Source: Rufibacter latericius
GTDB taxonomy: Bacteria; Bacteroidota; Bacteroidia; Cytophagales; Hymenobacteraceae
Assembly (NCBI RefSeq): GCF_003721515.1
Contig: NZ_RJJD01000003.1
Span: 434,001 to 498,000 of the forward strand
Direction: 5' to 3'
Length of the DNA: 64,000 bases
Positions 16,985 through 27,046 of this stretch are shown in pieces (the stretch's first letter is position 1; each line of letters opens with the position of its first letter). Under the pieces are notes generated by a model, which was given only the letters and a program-made list of their open reading frames with translations, had not been told where the DNA came from and ran no database searches. Both the position numbers and the translations under genes were made by a program.

Positions 16985-18842
16985 TTTTTGGCGCTACTTG
17001 AAAATAAACTTTAAAGGTGGAGCCTTTGCCTACCTCACTCTCTAAATCTACCCACCCGCCCATGGTCTCAGCCTGGGTTTTAATCATGTGCAAACCTAAC
17101 CCTTTGCCTTCAATTTGGGGATGAAAACGGCGATAAAGTCCGAAAACTTTTGTTCCCTGCTTTACCAAATCTATCCCTAACCCATTATCCTGGATTTGCA
17201 GGCACAAATAACCGTCTGAAATTACTGTATTAATATGGATTTCCAAGGGACGGTCCGAGGCTTGGTACTTGATGGCATTGGTAATCAGGTTCAGAAAAAT
17301 ACTGTGCACATATCCTTTCACCCCTAAAACAGTTTTTCCTTGGGTAAAATCAACGGAAATCCCGGGGGAATATTTTACCAGCTGACCGGCTACACTTTCT
17401 CTTACCTCGGAAAGGATTTGCTGCAAGTCAACTTTCTCCAGGGATTGCTCGGATTTGCTTCTAATGGTCAGGATATCGTTCAGGTCCCGGATGGTAGTAT
17501 CCAGCCGCTGGGTGGTCCGTTCCAATTTGGTCATCAGCACCGCGTTCATGGGATCATCCAGGTTCTGGCGGTTATAAAGATTGATAAGCCCCACAATGTT
17601 GGCTACCGGGGCCCGGAGATTATGGGAAACAATATAGGCAAACTGCCGGAGGTGCTCGTTTTGGCGACTCATCTCCTCGGTGAGTCTGGCCTTTTCAGCT
17701 TCGGCTTGTTTTCTCTCGGCAATTTGCCTGATCGTGGCGAAACTATACGTTTCCTGCTCAAATTTAAAATAGTTGAAGTGAACCTCCACCGGATGCAGTT
17801 GCCCATCCCTGGCCTTGAACACGGTCTCAAAGCTCATGCTCTTGAGGTTCTCGAACTCGGCCCAACGGTGGGGCCAGCTCTTTTCATCAAGTTCAGGCAC
17901 AATGGCAAACAACCGGAGCGTAAGCAATTCTTCTTCGAGGTAACCCAGCAAACTACAGGTTGCCCGGTTCACCCGCATAATCTGCGCATCTGCCCGGGTC
18001 CAGAGGAAAGCATCGGAGGCACGCTCAATAGAAAAATCAGCGAAGCGAAGCTTTTCCTGAATCTGTTTCCGGCGGGTGATGTCATTGGCGCTTCCGTCAA
18101 TTCTGACCATTCGGCCCTCTTCATTTAGCTGGGCAGTGCAGCGGGTAATCAACCATTTCTCCTCTCCAGAAGCCGCCTGAATCCGGTATTCTAATTGATA
18201 CTGCTCCCGCGAGGTCCGTATCTTAGGCAAAGATTCTTCAAACAAACTTCGGTCAGCGGGGTGCACCAGGTTAAACCAAAGGTATTTGTCTGCATAAAAC
18301 TGGCTAGGAGCGTATCCCAGAATGTGGAGGCACTGCGGACTGATGTAGGTCATTTCCATTTTCTCGTTGAAGGAGAAAACCACCTCTACCATATTGTTCA
18401 GGATGGAATGGGCATATTGCTCTGCCTCGGCCAGTTGCTTTTCGGCCAGTTTACGGGCGGTTATATCATGAATAACTACCAGGCGCTCGGGACCGCTACT
18501 GCTTTGCCTTGAAAGTTCATGGGAAACGACTTCAACGTGCAAAAGAGCCCCATCTTTCTTCACATGGATCCACTCCCCGGCATAATGGAGCGTTTCCCGT
18601 GAGCTGTTCACAACCTCTAATACCTTAGAAAGATGGTCTGCCGGCCGAATATCTTTGATGGTCATCTGTAGAAATTCATCCCTTGAGAAACCATACAGGT
18701 TAAGGGCTGCCGCATTCACCATCAAAAACCGGAGGCTTTCTGTATCATACACCCACATAGGCAGCGGGTTATGATCAAATAAGATACGGTAGTCTTCTAG
18801 CTGGTAAGTTACCGGAAGCTCATCTGAAGAATTTACTTTCAT
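16953..18842 (-). CDS. PAS-domain sensor histidine kinase
   Basis: About 629 residues, soluble, with three PAS units (opening at about YRILFDHNPLPMWVYD, YAHSILNNMVEVVFSF and DFSIERASDAFLWT) and PAC-type ends such as VIHDITARKLAEKQL. The H-box YIVSHNLRAPVAN has the phosphorylated His at residue 407 counted from the ATG at 18842. NLITNAIKYQ, DNGLGID and GKGLGLHMIKTQAE form the ATP site. A GTG at 18884 would add 14 residues; I prefer the ATG but cannot exclude the longer form. Its 3' end overlaps the receiver gene by 32 bases, so kinase and receiver form one operon. The signal is unknown. Confidence 0.9.
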   Translation of the reverse strand: MKVNSSDELPVTYQLEDYRILFDHNPLPMWVYDTESLRFLMVNAAALNLYGFSRDEFLQMTIKDIRPADHLSKVLEVVNSSRETLHYAGEWIHVKKDGALLHVEVVSHELSRQSSSGPERLVVIHDITARKLAEKQLAEAEQYAHSILNNMVEVVFSFNEKMEMTYISPQCLHILGYAPSQFYADKYLWFNLVHPADRSLFEESLPKIRTSREQYQLEYRIQAASGEEKWLITRCTAQLNEEGRMVRIDGSANDITRRKQIQEKLRFADFSIERASDAFLWTRADAQIMRVNRATCSLLGYLEEELLTLRLFAIVPELDEKSWPHRWAEFENLKSMSFETVFKARDGQLHPVEVHFNYFKFEQETYSFATIRQIAERKQAEAEKARLTEEMSRQNEHLRQFAYIVSHNLRAPVANIVGLINLYNRQNLDDPMNAVLMTKLERTTQRLDTTIRDLNDILTIRSKSEQSLEKVDLQQILSEVRESVAGQLVKYSPGISVDFTQGKTVLGVKGYVHSIFLNLITNAIKYQASDRPLEIHINTVISDGYLCLQIQDNGLGIDLVKQGTKVFGLYRRFHPQIEGKGLGLHMIKTQAETMGGWVDLESEVGKGSTFKVYFQVAPKNDEIPESFLN

Positions 18843-18884
18843 TCGTTTATTGATTTCTTCCCTGTCTTTTACTGTTTTACCCAC

Positions 18885-19384
18885 AGTGTGCAGGCCAAGG
18901 CATCATCTTTCCAGAATACAAACAAAAACGGCAACCTTTTTCAGGATTATAGCATTTTTTGTGGGAAGGAAAATTTGACTTTTAAAATTACCACGATAAT
19001 TTAGTTTCTCCAATAAATATCACTCTGCCTTTACTTAAGCTTCCTCTTCAAGAATCTCTCACCTTTGACAATGATCTTCTATATATAAAATTCAGCTATT
19101 TTTTTCTATTAACAGTGGATTACAATATAGAACCTTTACTATAATAAATTTCAGATCATAGCACAGGCTTTAAATAAGAAAGTTAGTCTTTTGCAGGGCC
19201 AAACCACTTAGTTGATACTTTTACCATGATCTTAACAGTTTCACTACAATGCAATATTATCTTTCTCAAAAAGTAAGATAATATTGAAAATGGGATATAC
19301 TAATTTCAGTCTCTCGCGTAATGATGATAGATCTCTCCCAATTAGTTTTAGCTCTCTGGGTAATATTCTATTTTAACTAAAAAT
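18885..19384. other. AT-rich divergent intergenic region, no gene seen
   Basis: This separates the kinase operon (minus) from the S8 protease (plus). It is strongly AT-rich with several A/T runs, ending in the protease promoter at 19385-19415. No repeat copy, RNA gene or open frame worth naming was found. Confidence 0.5.
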
Positions 19385-19415
19385 TTTGCTGAATTTGATA
19401 TTATATTTACCTTTA
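19385..19415 (+). promoter_or_regulatory. Promoter of the S8 protease (TTTG-N19-TACCTTTA)
   Basis: TTTG at 19385-19388 and TACCTTTA at 19408-19415 have the Bacteroidota spacing. The ATG at 19421 comes only five bases after the -7 box, so the transcript should be leaderless or nearly so. Confidence 0.65.
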
Positions 19416-19420
19416 TTTCA

Positions 19421-22240
19421 ATGAAATATCTGTACGCGCTACTTTCCCTTGTTTTGGTATTCATTTGGGGAACTTCAAGTTCATCTGCCTGGGCGCAGAA
19501 TTTGCCAAAAACGGAGCCTTTCACCGTAATCTATAAATTAAAGCCAGCCGCTTCTTCCCACCTGAACAGAGCCGCAGCACCATCTGCAGTACAGCAAGTG
19601 GTACAGCGGGTAGCCGCTGGGCGTACCGAGCAAAAATTCCCGAGAGCAGCCAACTCTGTTTCCAGAACCTCTAAAAAAAATGCGGTAGACCTTTCTCTCA
19701 TCTACCAGATGCGCTACAACTCTGATCAAACTTTTGTTCAAGTGAAAAAGCAATTACTTGAAACAGGTTTGGTAGAATATGTAGAGCCTTTGTATCAATA
19801 TGAGCCCCTGCACGTGCCCAATGACCCAAAAGCAGACTCGGTAAGCGGGTCTCAGAAATACCTGAAAAAAATTGGTGCCTTCCAAGCTTGGGATGTTACT
19901 AAAGGTGATACTACCGTAGTCATAGGTATTTTGGATACCGGTGTAAGACTGACCCACGAAGACCTCAAAAACAAAATAAATTATAACTACGCCGATCCTA
20001 TTGACGGAATTGACAATGATGGAGACGGGTTCAAAGACAATTTCAGAGGCTGGGACATGGCCGACGGAGACAATGACCCCACGGCAGATGCCAATGGCCA
20101 CGGAACCTTTGTAACCGGTATTGCCGCCGCCCAGGCAAATAATGGCGTGGGGATGGCAGGGGTTGGATATAACGCCAAATTTTTACCTATTAAGGTTTTC
20201 GCCTCTACCCCAACCGGCTCATTCAAGGGATACGAAGCCCTAGTCTATGCCGCTGACCAAGGATGCAAGGTCATCAACCTTTCCTGGGGCGGGGCAAGCT
20301 TTGCCTCTGCTTTTGAGCAGGATGTAATCAATTATGCCGTCCTGGACAAAGACGTGGTTATTGTAGCCGCGGCGGGCAACACCAATGCCGAATTGGATTT
20401 CTACCCTGCCTCTTATCAGAACGTAATTTCAGTGGCCGCTTTAGACCAAAACGATATCAAAGGTGGTTCACATACTTACAGCTACAATATAGATCTAGGT
20501 GCCTTGGGAATAGGGGTTTTTTCTACCGGTAATGCCAATGACACAAACTACGGAAACGGTACTGGTTCTTCGTATGCCTCCCCTATGGTGGCCGGGGCTG
20601 CGGCCTTGTTGCGCAGCCATTTCCCAGACCTTTCGGCTTTACAGATCGGAGAGCGCCTTCGCGTCACCGCAGATGATATTTATTCGCTAGCAGGCAACGC
20701 TTCCTTTAAAGAGAAACTAGGCACGGGTAGGCTGAATGTGTACAAAGCGCTCACGGCAGAAACTCCCTTCTCGGTGCGTCTTACCTCTTGGGACTTGTTG
20801 AGTTCATCAGAACTGGGACCCGGAGGAGAGGTAAGCCTGGTGGGTAAATTTGTCAACTACCTTAGTCCGATCTCTGGATTAACGGTTTCCTTAACTTCCA
20901 GCAGCCCTTATCTGCAGGTTTTACAAGGTGACTTTTCTGCTGGTAGCCTGGGAACAATGGAGAATACGCAAAACACCGAAACCCCATTCAAATTAAAAGT
21001 AGCCCTAAACACTCCGGCGAACACCCCCGTGACGCTGCGAATAGGTTTTACCAACGGAGCCTCCTATACTGACTACCAATATATTACTCTGGTCCTCAAC
21101 CAGAACTTCTTAACTACAGACGTAAACAATCTGGCCGTTTCCGTCATGAGCACTGGAAACATTGGGTATAACGGGCTAAACTACAGCCAGGGAAAAGGAG
21201 TGGTTTACCGAGGTAGTGCTTCCCTGCTGGCCGAAGGAGGTTTATTGATTGGTTACTCGCCTACCCTGGTCTCAGACAACATCCGAAACGAAAAAGGAAG
21301 CACAGACCGTGATTTTTATGCAGTTACCAATCTGCAGCGCAAGCGCAATGCTCCTTACGCAGAGTTCTATGGATCGAATGTCATGCAGGACTCCCTAACC
21401 ACCACCAAAAACAAAAGCCTGAACATTCAGCAGAATGTCTTTGCCTGGTCTACTTCGCCCAACCGCGATTTTGTGGTCTTACAATACATCCTCACTAACC
21501 GTACTCAGGATACCATTGCGAACGCCCATGCCGGTATGTTTGCCGACTGGGACATTATCTCTGCCGCCAGAAACGTGGCAGAATGGGATAATAGCTCACA
21601 TATGGGTATCATCCGCCATAAGTCAGACACCAGTTTATGGGCCGGAATCCAGTTGCTGACCAAGGGAGCACCCAGTTTTTACGCCCTTGATAATACCACT
21701 GGCACGGGACCTATAAACATGAGTGACGGGTTCTCCACGAAGGAAAAGTACCAAGCCTTATCAGGTGGCATCCAACGGGACAGTGCCGGCTTTACAGATG
21801 GGAAGGACGTGTATTATATTATTTCATCGGCTATCAGAACGTTAGCCCCTGGGCAGACAGATACAGTTGCTTTTGCCATAGTGGTAGGCCAATCAAGGGC
21901 TGAAATGAAGAAGAGCGCCAGTGCTGCACTTCTTAAATACAACCAGATTCAGGGCGGCGGAACCGTTACGGCTATCCCCTCTCCGGTTGATGTCAAAGCC
22001 GTTGCCCTTTATCCCAACCCTTCCCGCGGACGTGTAACCGTTACATTACCCCCAGCTCTTCAGCAAACTACGGTAATCGTGCAACTGGTGGACAGCAAAG
22101 GCCAGGTACAACCCCAGGGAAGCTTCCAGAGAAAGGACAAGATTTACTTCGACTTCTCAAACCTGACCTCCGGCATGTACTACCTCCGGCTTGTTTCTAA
22201 CGCTGGAACTGTCACCCAAAAGTTAATGATTGCTAAATAA
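19421..22240 (+). CDS. Secreted S8 (subtilisin-family) serine protease with T9SS sorting domain
   Basis: A 939-residue exported protease. A signal peptide (LYALLSLVLVFIWGTSSSSA) is followed by a propeptide-like stretch containing FTVIYKLKPAA, then the S8 domain with Asp172 (ILDTGV), His227 (NGHGTFVTG) and Ser384 (GSSYASPMVAG); the oxyanion Asn lies in AAAGNTNAE. After a long region of probable beta-sandwich modules, the C-terminus (ALYPNPSRGRVTV through GMYYLRLVSNAGTVTQKLMI) is a type A sorting domain of the type IX secretion system, so the enzyme should leave the cell or be anchored on its surface. It is a single gene, with a promoter at 19385-19415 and a strong bidirectional terminator at 22290-22340. 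Confidence 0.92.
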   Translation: MKYLYALLSLVLVFIWGTSSSSAWAQNLPKTEPFTVIYKLKPAASSHLNRAAAPSAVQQVVQRVAAGRTEQKFPRAANSVSRTSKKNAVDLSLIYQMRYNSDQTFVQVKKQLLETGLVEYVEPLYQYEPLHVPNDPKADSVSGSQKYLKKIGAFQAWDVTKGDTTVVIGILDTGVRLTHEDLKNKINYNYADPIDGIDNDGDGFKDNFRGWDMADGDNDPTADANGHGTFVTGIAAAQANNGVGMAGVGYNAKFLPIKVFASTPTGSFKGYEALVYAADQGCKVINLSWGGASFASAFEQDVINYAVLDKDVVIVAAAGNTNAELDFYPASYQNVISVAALDQNDIKGGSHTYSYNIDLGALGIGVFSTGNANDTNYGNGTGSSYASPMVAGAAALLRSHFPDLSALQIGERLRVTADDIYSLAGNASFKEKLGTGRLNVYKALTAETPFSVRLTSWDLLSSSELGPGGEVSLVGKFVNYLSPISGLTVSLTSSSPYLQVLQGDFSAGSLGTMENTQNTETPFKLKVALNTPANTPVTLRIGFTNGASYTDYQYITLVLNQNFLTTDVNNLAVSVMSTGNIGYNGLNYSQGKGVVYRGSASLLAEGGLLIGYSPTLVSDNIRNEKGSTDRDFYAVTNLQRKRNAPYAEFYGSNVMQDSLTTTKNKSLNIQQNVFAWSTSPNRDFVVLQYILTNRTQDTIANAHAGMFADWDIISAARNVAEWDNSSHMGIIRHKSDTSLWAGIQLLTKGAPSFYALDNTTGTGPINMSDGFSTKEKYQALSGGIQRDSAGFTDGKDVYYIISSAIRTLAPGQTDTVAFAIVVGQSRAEMKKSASAALLKYNQIQGGGTVTAIPSPVDVKAVALYPNPSRGRVTVTLPPALQQTTVIVQLVDSKGQVQPQGSFQRKDKIYFDFSNLTSGMYYLRLVSNAGTVTQKLMIAK

Positions 22241-22246
22241 GGTACT

Positions 22247-22283
22247 CGTTTTGGCCTGTTTTCATAAAAATAGGCATTAAACG
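22247..22283. repeat. Dispersed intergenic palindrome, copy 8
   Basis: CGTTTTGGCC and GGCATTAAACG arms flank GTTTTCATAAAAA, directly after the S8 protease and before the terminator at 22290. Confidence 0.75.
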
Positions 22284-22289
22284 GAAAAA

Positions 22290-22340
22290 CCTTTAAAACA
22301 GAAGAGGCAGCCTAGTGGGCTGCCTCTTCTGTTTTAAAGG
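22290..22340. terminator. Bidirectional terminator, perfect 23-base stem
   Basis: Arms 22290-22312 and 22318-22340 are perfect complements around a 5-base loop (TAGTG), between the convergent S8 protease and aconitase genes. The arms begin and end in A/T-rich sequence suited to termination on either strand. Confidence 0.88.
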
Positions 22341-22351
22341 AAATATCCTGC

Positions 22352-24628
22352 TTAGGCGTGTTGCTGCTGCAAACGGATCAGGTTAAGTGCCGAACCAGCT
22401 TTGAACCACTCAATTTGGCCTTGGTTGTAGGTGTGATTGGCCTCAAAGGTGTCAGTAGTACCGTCTTTGTGGGTTAATCTAACCTGCAACGGAACTCCTG
22501 GCGCAAAGGAAGTCAAGCCAATGATGTCAATGGTATCGTTCTCCTGGATAAGATCGTAATCTCCTTTGTTGGCGAACGTAAGCGCCAGCATGCCTTGCTT
22601 CTTCAGGTTGGTTTCGTGGATACGGGCGAAAGATTTCACCAATACCACTTTCACACCTAAGTGACGGGGCTCCATGGCCGCGTGCTCACGGGAAGAACCT
22701 TCACCATAGTTCTCGTCTCCAACTACCACAGTTCCAATGCCGGCTGCTTTGTAAGTACGGGCTACTTTTGGCACTTCCTCATAGCCTTCACCTTGCACCA
22801 GCAGGTTTTTAACGCTGTTAGCTTCGCCGTTGAACGCGTTGATGGCACCAATCAGCATGTTGTTGGAGATGTTGTCCAGGTGACCACGGTATTTTAACCA
22901 AGGACCGGCCATAGAGATATGGTCAGTGGTACATTTGCCTTGGGCTTTAATCAAGAGACGCAGACCTGTCAAATCCTGTCCGTTCCATGGTGCAAAGCCT
23001 TCCAGCAATTGCAGACGGTCTGAGGTTGGATCCACCACTACTTCTACCCTGCTTGGATCAGCAGCCGGAGCCACGTAGCCTGCATCTTCCACCGCGAAAC
23101 CATTTACAGGGAATTGGATACCGGTTGGCTCATCCAGTTTCACCTGCTCACCGTTTTTGTTGATTAGCGTGTCGGTCAAAGGGTTGAATGTCAAATCCCC
23201 CGCAATAGCGAAAGCCGTCACGATCTCTGGCGAGGCCACGAACGCGTGCGTGTTCGGGTTGCCATCGTTACGTTTGGCGAAGTTACGGTTGAACGAGGTG
23301 ATAATAGAGTTTTTGCGTTTCGGATCATCGGTATGACGCGCCCACTGCCCGATGCAAGGACCACAGGCGTTGGCCAATACCACACCTCCGATTTCGGAGA
23401 AAGTACCTAAGATGCCATCACGCTCGGCGGTGTAACGCACCACCTCAGAACCTGGGGTAATGGTGTATTCTGCGTTCACGGTAAGGCCTTTTTCTACGGC
23501 TTGTCTCGCCAAAGAAGCGGCACGGGTTAAGTCTTCGTAAGAAGAGTTGGTGCAAGAACCGATCAAACCTACTTCCAGTTTAGCTGGCCAGTTGTGCTCA
23601 CGCACGGCAGCGGCAAACTGAGAGATTGGCCAGGCGGCATCTGGGGTGAACGGACCGTTCACGTGCGGCTCCAACTCGCTCAGGTTAATCTCAATCAACT
23701 GGTCATAATAAGCCTCTGGGTTGGCGTACACCTCGTCATCGGCACGCAGGTGCTCGGCAACCTGACTAGCCAGATCAGCGATCTCACCGCGCTCGGTGTG
23801 TCTCAGGTACTCGGCCATGGTCTCATCATAGGCGAAAACCGAGGTGGTAGCCCCAATCTCGGCACCCATGTTACAGATGGTTGATTTACCGGAGCAGGAA
23901 ATGTTCGCGGCACCTTCACCGAAGTATTCTACGATGGCACCGGTTCCGCCTTTCACGGTTAGGATACCCGCCACTTTCAGGATAATGTCTTTTGGCGCAG
24001 CCCATCCGCTTAAGCGGCCGGTCAGTTTCACACCAATCACTTTCGGGAATTTCAGCTCCCAGGCCATTCCGGCCATTACGTCTACGGCATCGGCACCGCC
24101 TACACCAATCGCGATCATACCCAAACCACCTGCGTTAGGCGTGTGGGAGTCGGTCCCGATCATCATTCCGCCCGGGAAGGCGTAGTTCTCAAATACCACG
24201 GTGTGGATGATACCCGCACCCGGCTTCCAGAACCCGATACCATATTTATTAGATACAGAAGCCAGGAAGTCGTACACTTCTTTGTTTTCGGCGTATGCCT
24301 CGGCCAAATCCTGGTCAGCACCCACGCGGGCCTGGATCAAGTGGTCACAGTGCACCGAAGAAGGAACGGCTACCGTTGGGCGGCCTGCCTGCATGAACTG
24401 AAGCAAAGCCATCTGAGCGGTGGCATCCTGCATGGCTACGCGGTCTGGCGCGAAGTCAACGTAAGACTTACCTCTCTCATAGGCCTGCGTGGCAGAACCG
24501 TTGTATAAGTGAGCGTAAAGAATTTTCTCAGTTTGAGTTAAAGGCCGGCCAACCGCCGTACGTGCTGCCCCAATCCGGTCGCCCAGTTGCGCATACACTG
24601 CCTTGATCATGTCTACATCAAATGCCAT
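22352..24628 (-). CDS. acn: Aconitate hydratase (mitochondrial-type)
   Basis: Interconverts citrate and isocitrate through cis-aconitate in the citric acid cycle, in the cytoplasm. The 758-residue length and sequence correspond to the mitochondrial-type aconitase common in Bacteroidota. The N-terminal region carries [14 protein letters not shown] and [20 protein letters not shown]. The three [4Fe-4S] cysteines sit in [10 protein letters not shown] and [10 protein letters not shown]. The C-terminal swivel domain has [19 protein letters not shown] with the substrate-binding Ser-Arg. It is a single gene, ATG at 24628, ended by the shared terminator at 22290-22340. It lies 18 kb from the succinate dehydrogenase operon, another cycle enzyme. 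Confidence 0.96.
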   Translation of the reverse strand: MAFDVDMIKAVYAQLGDRIGAARTAVGRPLTQTEKILYAHLYNGSATQAYERGKSYVDFAPDRVAMQDATAQMALLQFMQAGRPTVAVPSSVHCDHLIQARVGADQDLAEAYAENKEVYDFLASVSNKYGIGFWKPGAGIIHTVVFENYAFPGGMMIGTDSHTPNAGGLGMIAIGVGGADAVDVMAGMAWELKFPKVIGVKLTGRLSGWAAPKDIILKVAGILTVKGGTGAIVEYFGEGAANISCSGKSTICNMGAEIGATTSVFAYDETMAEYLRHTERGEIADLASQVAEHLRADDEVYANPEAYYDQLIEINLSELEPHVNGPFTPDAAWPISQFAAAVREHNWPAKLEVGLIGSCTNSSYEDLTRAASLARQAVEKGLTVNAEYTITPGSEVVRYTAERDGILGTFSEIGGVVLANACGPCIGQWARHTDDPKRKNSIITSFNRNFAKRNDGNPNTHAFVASPEIVTAFAIAGDLTFNPLTDTLINKNGEQVKLDEPTGIQFPVNGFAVEDAGYVAPAADPSRVEVVVDPTSDRLQLLEGFAPWNGQDLTGLRLLIKAQGKCTTDHISMAGPWLKYRGHLDNISNNMLIGAINAFNGEANSVKNLLVQGEGYEEVPKVARTYKAAGIGTVVVGDENYGEGSSREHAAMEPRHLGVKVVLVKSFARIHETNLKKQGMLALTFANKGDYDLIQENDTIDIIGLTSFAPGVPLQVRLTHKDGTTDTFEANHTYNQGQIEWFKAGSALNLIRLQQQHA

Positions 24629-24745
24629 AGATCTGCTTTGTATTATTTAAGTTCAGTGCTCCTATCGTCGCGCACAAATGTCGCAAACAGAACACTTTTA
24701 CACAAGTGTTTCCAATATCCCCTTGGGCAAAGGATTTTTGTCTCC

Positions 24746-24779
24746 TTTGCGACAAATTCAAGGGTGAGCGTTACTTTTA
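24746..24779 (+). promoter_or_regulatory. Putative promoter of the TlpA-like gene (TTTG-N22-TACTTTTA)
   Basis: The spacing is slightly long and the last base of the -7 box differs, so this is tentative. The ATG at 24784 follows four bases after the box, as at 19421, 26318 and 63008. Confidence 0.4.
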
Positions 24780-24783
24780 CGGA

Positions 24784-26031
24784 ATGAATAAGAATACCCT
24801 TTCCAGATTCTCCGTTTTCGCCTTAGTTTCTGCCTCTTTAGGTCTTCAGGCCTGTTCCTCCTCCTCCAAAGGTGAATTGAGCACCGGCTCCTGGCGAGGT
24901 ACCATTGAGGTAAGCGGCCAGGAAATGCCCTTCAACTTTGCGGTCTCAGAACAAGACGGAAAACAAGTTGCCCATCTCATTAACGGAGATGAGCGAATTT
25001 TGATTAATGAAATTTCTCATTCGCAGGACAGCGTGCGCTTGCAGATGCATATTTTTGATGCGGCCCTTATTGCCAAAATAGAAGGAAATAAACTAAACGG
25101 ACGTTGGGAGCGGAAAGACCAGGCAGAACCCTACAGCCTTCCTTTCACCGCCGAGTTTGGAAAAACAGCCCGTTTTTCTGAAAACCCCGTCAAACCAGCA
25201 TTGGATGTTTCCGGCAAGTGGGAAGTGACCTTCACCGAAGATGACGGAAAGACCTATCCAGCCATTGGCGAGTTCGTGCAGAAAGGAAATGCGTTAACAG
25301 GTACCTTTCTGACGACCACCGGCGATTACCGCTACCTGCAAGGCGAAGTAGACGGAAGCAAACTAAAGCTTTCTGCTTTTGACGGAGCCCACGCCTACCT
25401 ATTCAACGCCACCGACCAGGCAGACGGTACTCTTTCAGGAGATTTCTACGCGGGTAAATCGGGTCACGAGACCTGGACAGCCAAACGCAACGACAACTTC
25501 AAACTAGCCGCCGCCGATTCGCTTACCTTCCTGAAACCGGGCTTTGACCGCCTGGATTTCTCCTTCCCAGATTTGAACGGCAAGAAAGTATCCCTCTCTG
25601 ATCCTCAGTTCAAAGGCAAAGTGGTGGTGGCGCAGATCTTCGGGTCTTGGTGCCCCAACTGCATGGACGAGACCAAGTTCCTGGCACCTTGGTATGAGAA
25701 AAACAAAAGCCGCGGCGTAGAGGTAGTAGGCCTGGGCTACGAGGTAAGCCCGGAGTTTGACAAAGCCAAAGCCCGCATTGAAAAGATGCGCGATCGCCTG
25801 CAGGTGCCCTACACGTTATTGGTAAGCGGCACCAAAGACAAGGAACTGGTGGCTAAGTCACTTCCGGCGCTCAACCATGTGCTCTCCTTCCCTACAACTA
25901 TCTTTATTGACAAGCAAGGCAAAGTACGCAAGATCCACACCGGTTTCTCTGGTCCCGGTACCGGTAAGTATTACGAGGAGTTTGTGCAGGACTTCAACAA
26001 AACCATTGATGAACTGGTAGCCGAAAAGTAA
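24784..26031 (+). CDS. TlpA-like thioredoxin-fold lipoprotein
   Basis: A 415-residue lipid-anchored protein: the ATG at 24784 gives a lipoprotein signal ending in LGLQACSSSS, while the longer frame from 24706 has no signal. The first 260 residues hold two repeated beta-rich blocks (GSWRGTIEVSGQEMPFNFAV and SGKWEVTFTEDDGKTYPAIG), each likely binding or spacing. The C-terminal AhpC/TSA-TlpA domain starts at about DFSFPDLNGKKVSLSD, with the redox pair in IFGSWCPNC and the cis-proline in the FPTTIFID segment. It probably acts as a thiol-disulfide oxidoreductase or reductase facing the periplasm. It diverges from aconitase and is followed by a hairpin terminator. Confidence 0.88.
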   Translation: MNKNTLSRFSVFALVSASLGLQACSSSSKGELSTGSWRGTIEVSGQEMPFNFAVSEQDGKQVAHLINGDERILINEISHSQDSVRLQMHIFDAALIAKIEGNKLNGRWERKDQAEPYSLPFTAEFGKTARFSENPVKPALDVSGKWEVTFTEDDGKTYPAIGEFVQKGNALTGTFLTTTGDYRYLQGEVDGSKLKLSAFDGAHAYLFNATDQADGTLSGDFYAGKSGHETWTAKRNDNFKLAAADSLTFLKPGFDRLDFSFPDLNGKKVSLSDPQFKGKVVVAQIFGSWCPNCMDETKFLAPWYEKNKSRGVEVVGLGYEVSPEFDKAKARIEKMRDRLQVPYTLLVSGTKDKELVAKSLPALNHVLSFPTTIFIDKQGKVRKIHTGFSGPGTGKYYEEFVQDFNKTIDELVAEK

Positions 26032-26051
26032 TTTACTGATTACCTTCATAG

Positions 26052-26094
26052 TGCACAGGGCGGACTTCTTTTAAGAAATCCGCCCTGTGCGTTT
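26052..26094 (+). terminator. Terminator after the TlpA-like gene
   Basis: GCACAGGGCGGA (26052-26063) pairs perfectly with TCCGCCCTGTGC (26079-26090), followed by a short TTTT. A half-degraded copy of the dispersed palindrome (TTTTAGGGCTATTTTGCGG) begins on that T-run, at about 26091-26122. Confidence 0.75.
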
Positions 26095-26278
26095 TAGGGC
26101 TATTTTGCGGAAAACCTATGCAAATCGGTTTAAGCGGTTTTCAATTCTAAGCAAGGACTTCCTTTAGCAGACTTGAAACTCCCAAATGGGGCATAACGAC
26201 GTGAAGTTCAACTGATTTATTCTCATACCAACAAAACCAAGATTCATTTAAAAACCTTCTAATATTTAAAATTAATCA

Positions 26279-26310
26279 TTTGTCAATGTAAATTGGCGGA
26301 TGTAGTTTTG
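26279..26310 (+). promoter_or_regulatory. Promoter TTTG-N20-TAGTTTTG before the small exported protein
   Basis: Both boxes match the Bacteroidota sigma-A consensus with ideal spacing (26279-26282 and 26303-26310). The ATG at 26318 lies seven bases beyond the -7 box, predicting a leaderless transcript. Confidence 0.7.
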
Positions 26311-26317
26311 CCGCAGA

Positions 26318-26737
26318 ATGACGAAGAGATTGATCACCTATCTTCTTTCCCTGTGTATCCTCGTTTTGGTAGGGTATGGCCACCTTTTTGCACATACAGT
26401 TCAGAAAGGCAGCTCTTACATTCCTACTAGCTTTACAGGAGTACTGCACGCTCATTCAGGACTTTCCCAATCAGGTTTCTCTTTTCTCAAATCTACTACC
26501 TCTGACGGAGCCAAGGCAATTGATAAGATTGCTCCCTCAGAAAACCAGGTAGAAGAAAATGAATTAGTTTCTTCCAAAAAGTATCCGGATGGCAGTGATT
26601 TCATTCCTGTCCTTTTCTATGCCAGCGCGCTCGCGTTTCTTTTATGCAATCTTAAGCAAATCTTACATTCCTGTAAGCAAATTGCCTTTTTCTCCTACCA
26701 TAAATGGTACCTCCTCTTCCGGGTTTTCCGGATATGA
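26318..26737 (+). CDS. Small exported/membrane protein of unknown function
   Basis: A 139-residue protein I do not recognise. A signal peptide or membrane anchor (LITYLLSLCILVLVGYGHLF) is followed by a serine- and threonine-rich polar middle (residues 30-90) and a hydrophobic segment near residues 97-112 (FIPVLFYASALAFLLCNLKQ), then a basic aromatic tail (FFSYHKWYLLFRVFRI). A strong promoter directly before its ATG supports it as a real gene. It lies 309 bases upstream of the RND efflux operon on the same strand, so a link to efflux is possible but unproven. Confidence 0.6.
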   Translation: MTKRLITYLLSLCILVLVGYGHLFAHTVQKGSSYIPTSFTGVLHAHSGLSQSGFSFLKSTTSDGAKAIDKIAPSENQVEENELVSSKKYPDGSDFIPVLFYASALAFLLCNLKQILHSCKQIAFFSYHKWYLLFRVFRI

Positions 26738-27046
26738 TGTAAACCTTCCTCGGGCATTTGACCAGTGCCTCCCTTTCCATTCGTACAGTCGGACTGCTTT
26801 AACATAAGCTAGCCGGGAATAAAACATCGAAATTCCAATTATTAACTTCCTATTTAGGTTAGCCCTGCTCTGCCCTGCAGAACAGCTATATACCTCCGTT
26901 GGCACCTCCCCTTTGCTGACACAACCTATATATCCTCTCTTTTCTACCCTGCGCCCACTAGCCTACTGCTACCTGGAAGCACCCGTGTATCCTTGATACA
27001 CCTCAAAAGCAATCATCAGATTCAATTTCATAAATCATTAGTAACC
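26738..27046. other. Intergenic gap before the RND operon
   Basis: No gene, repeat copy or clear promoter box could be supported here. The efflux operon promoter must lie here or further upstream. An open frame running to 26993 merely extends the adaptor gene upstream of its lipoprotein signal. Confidence 0.45.

Noticed and set aside
26993..27046. A longer N-terminus for the RND adaptor.
   Set aside because: The lipoprotein signal begins at the ATG at 27047; the upstream residues would place a polar stretch before the signal peptide.
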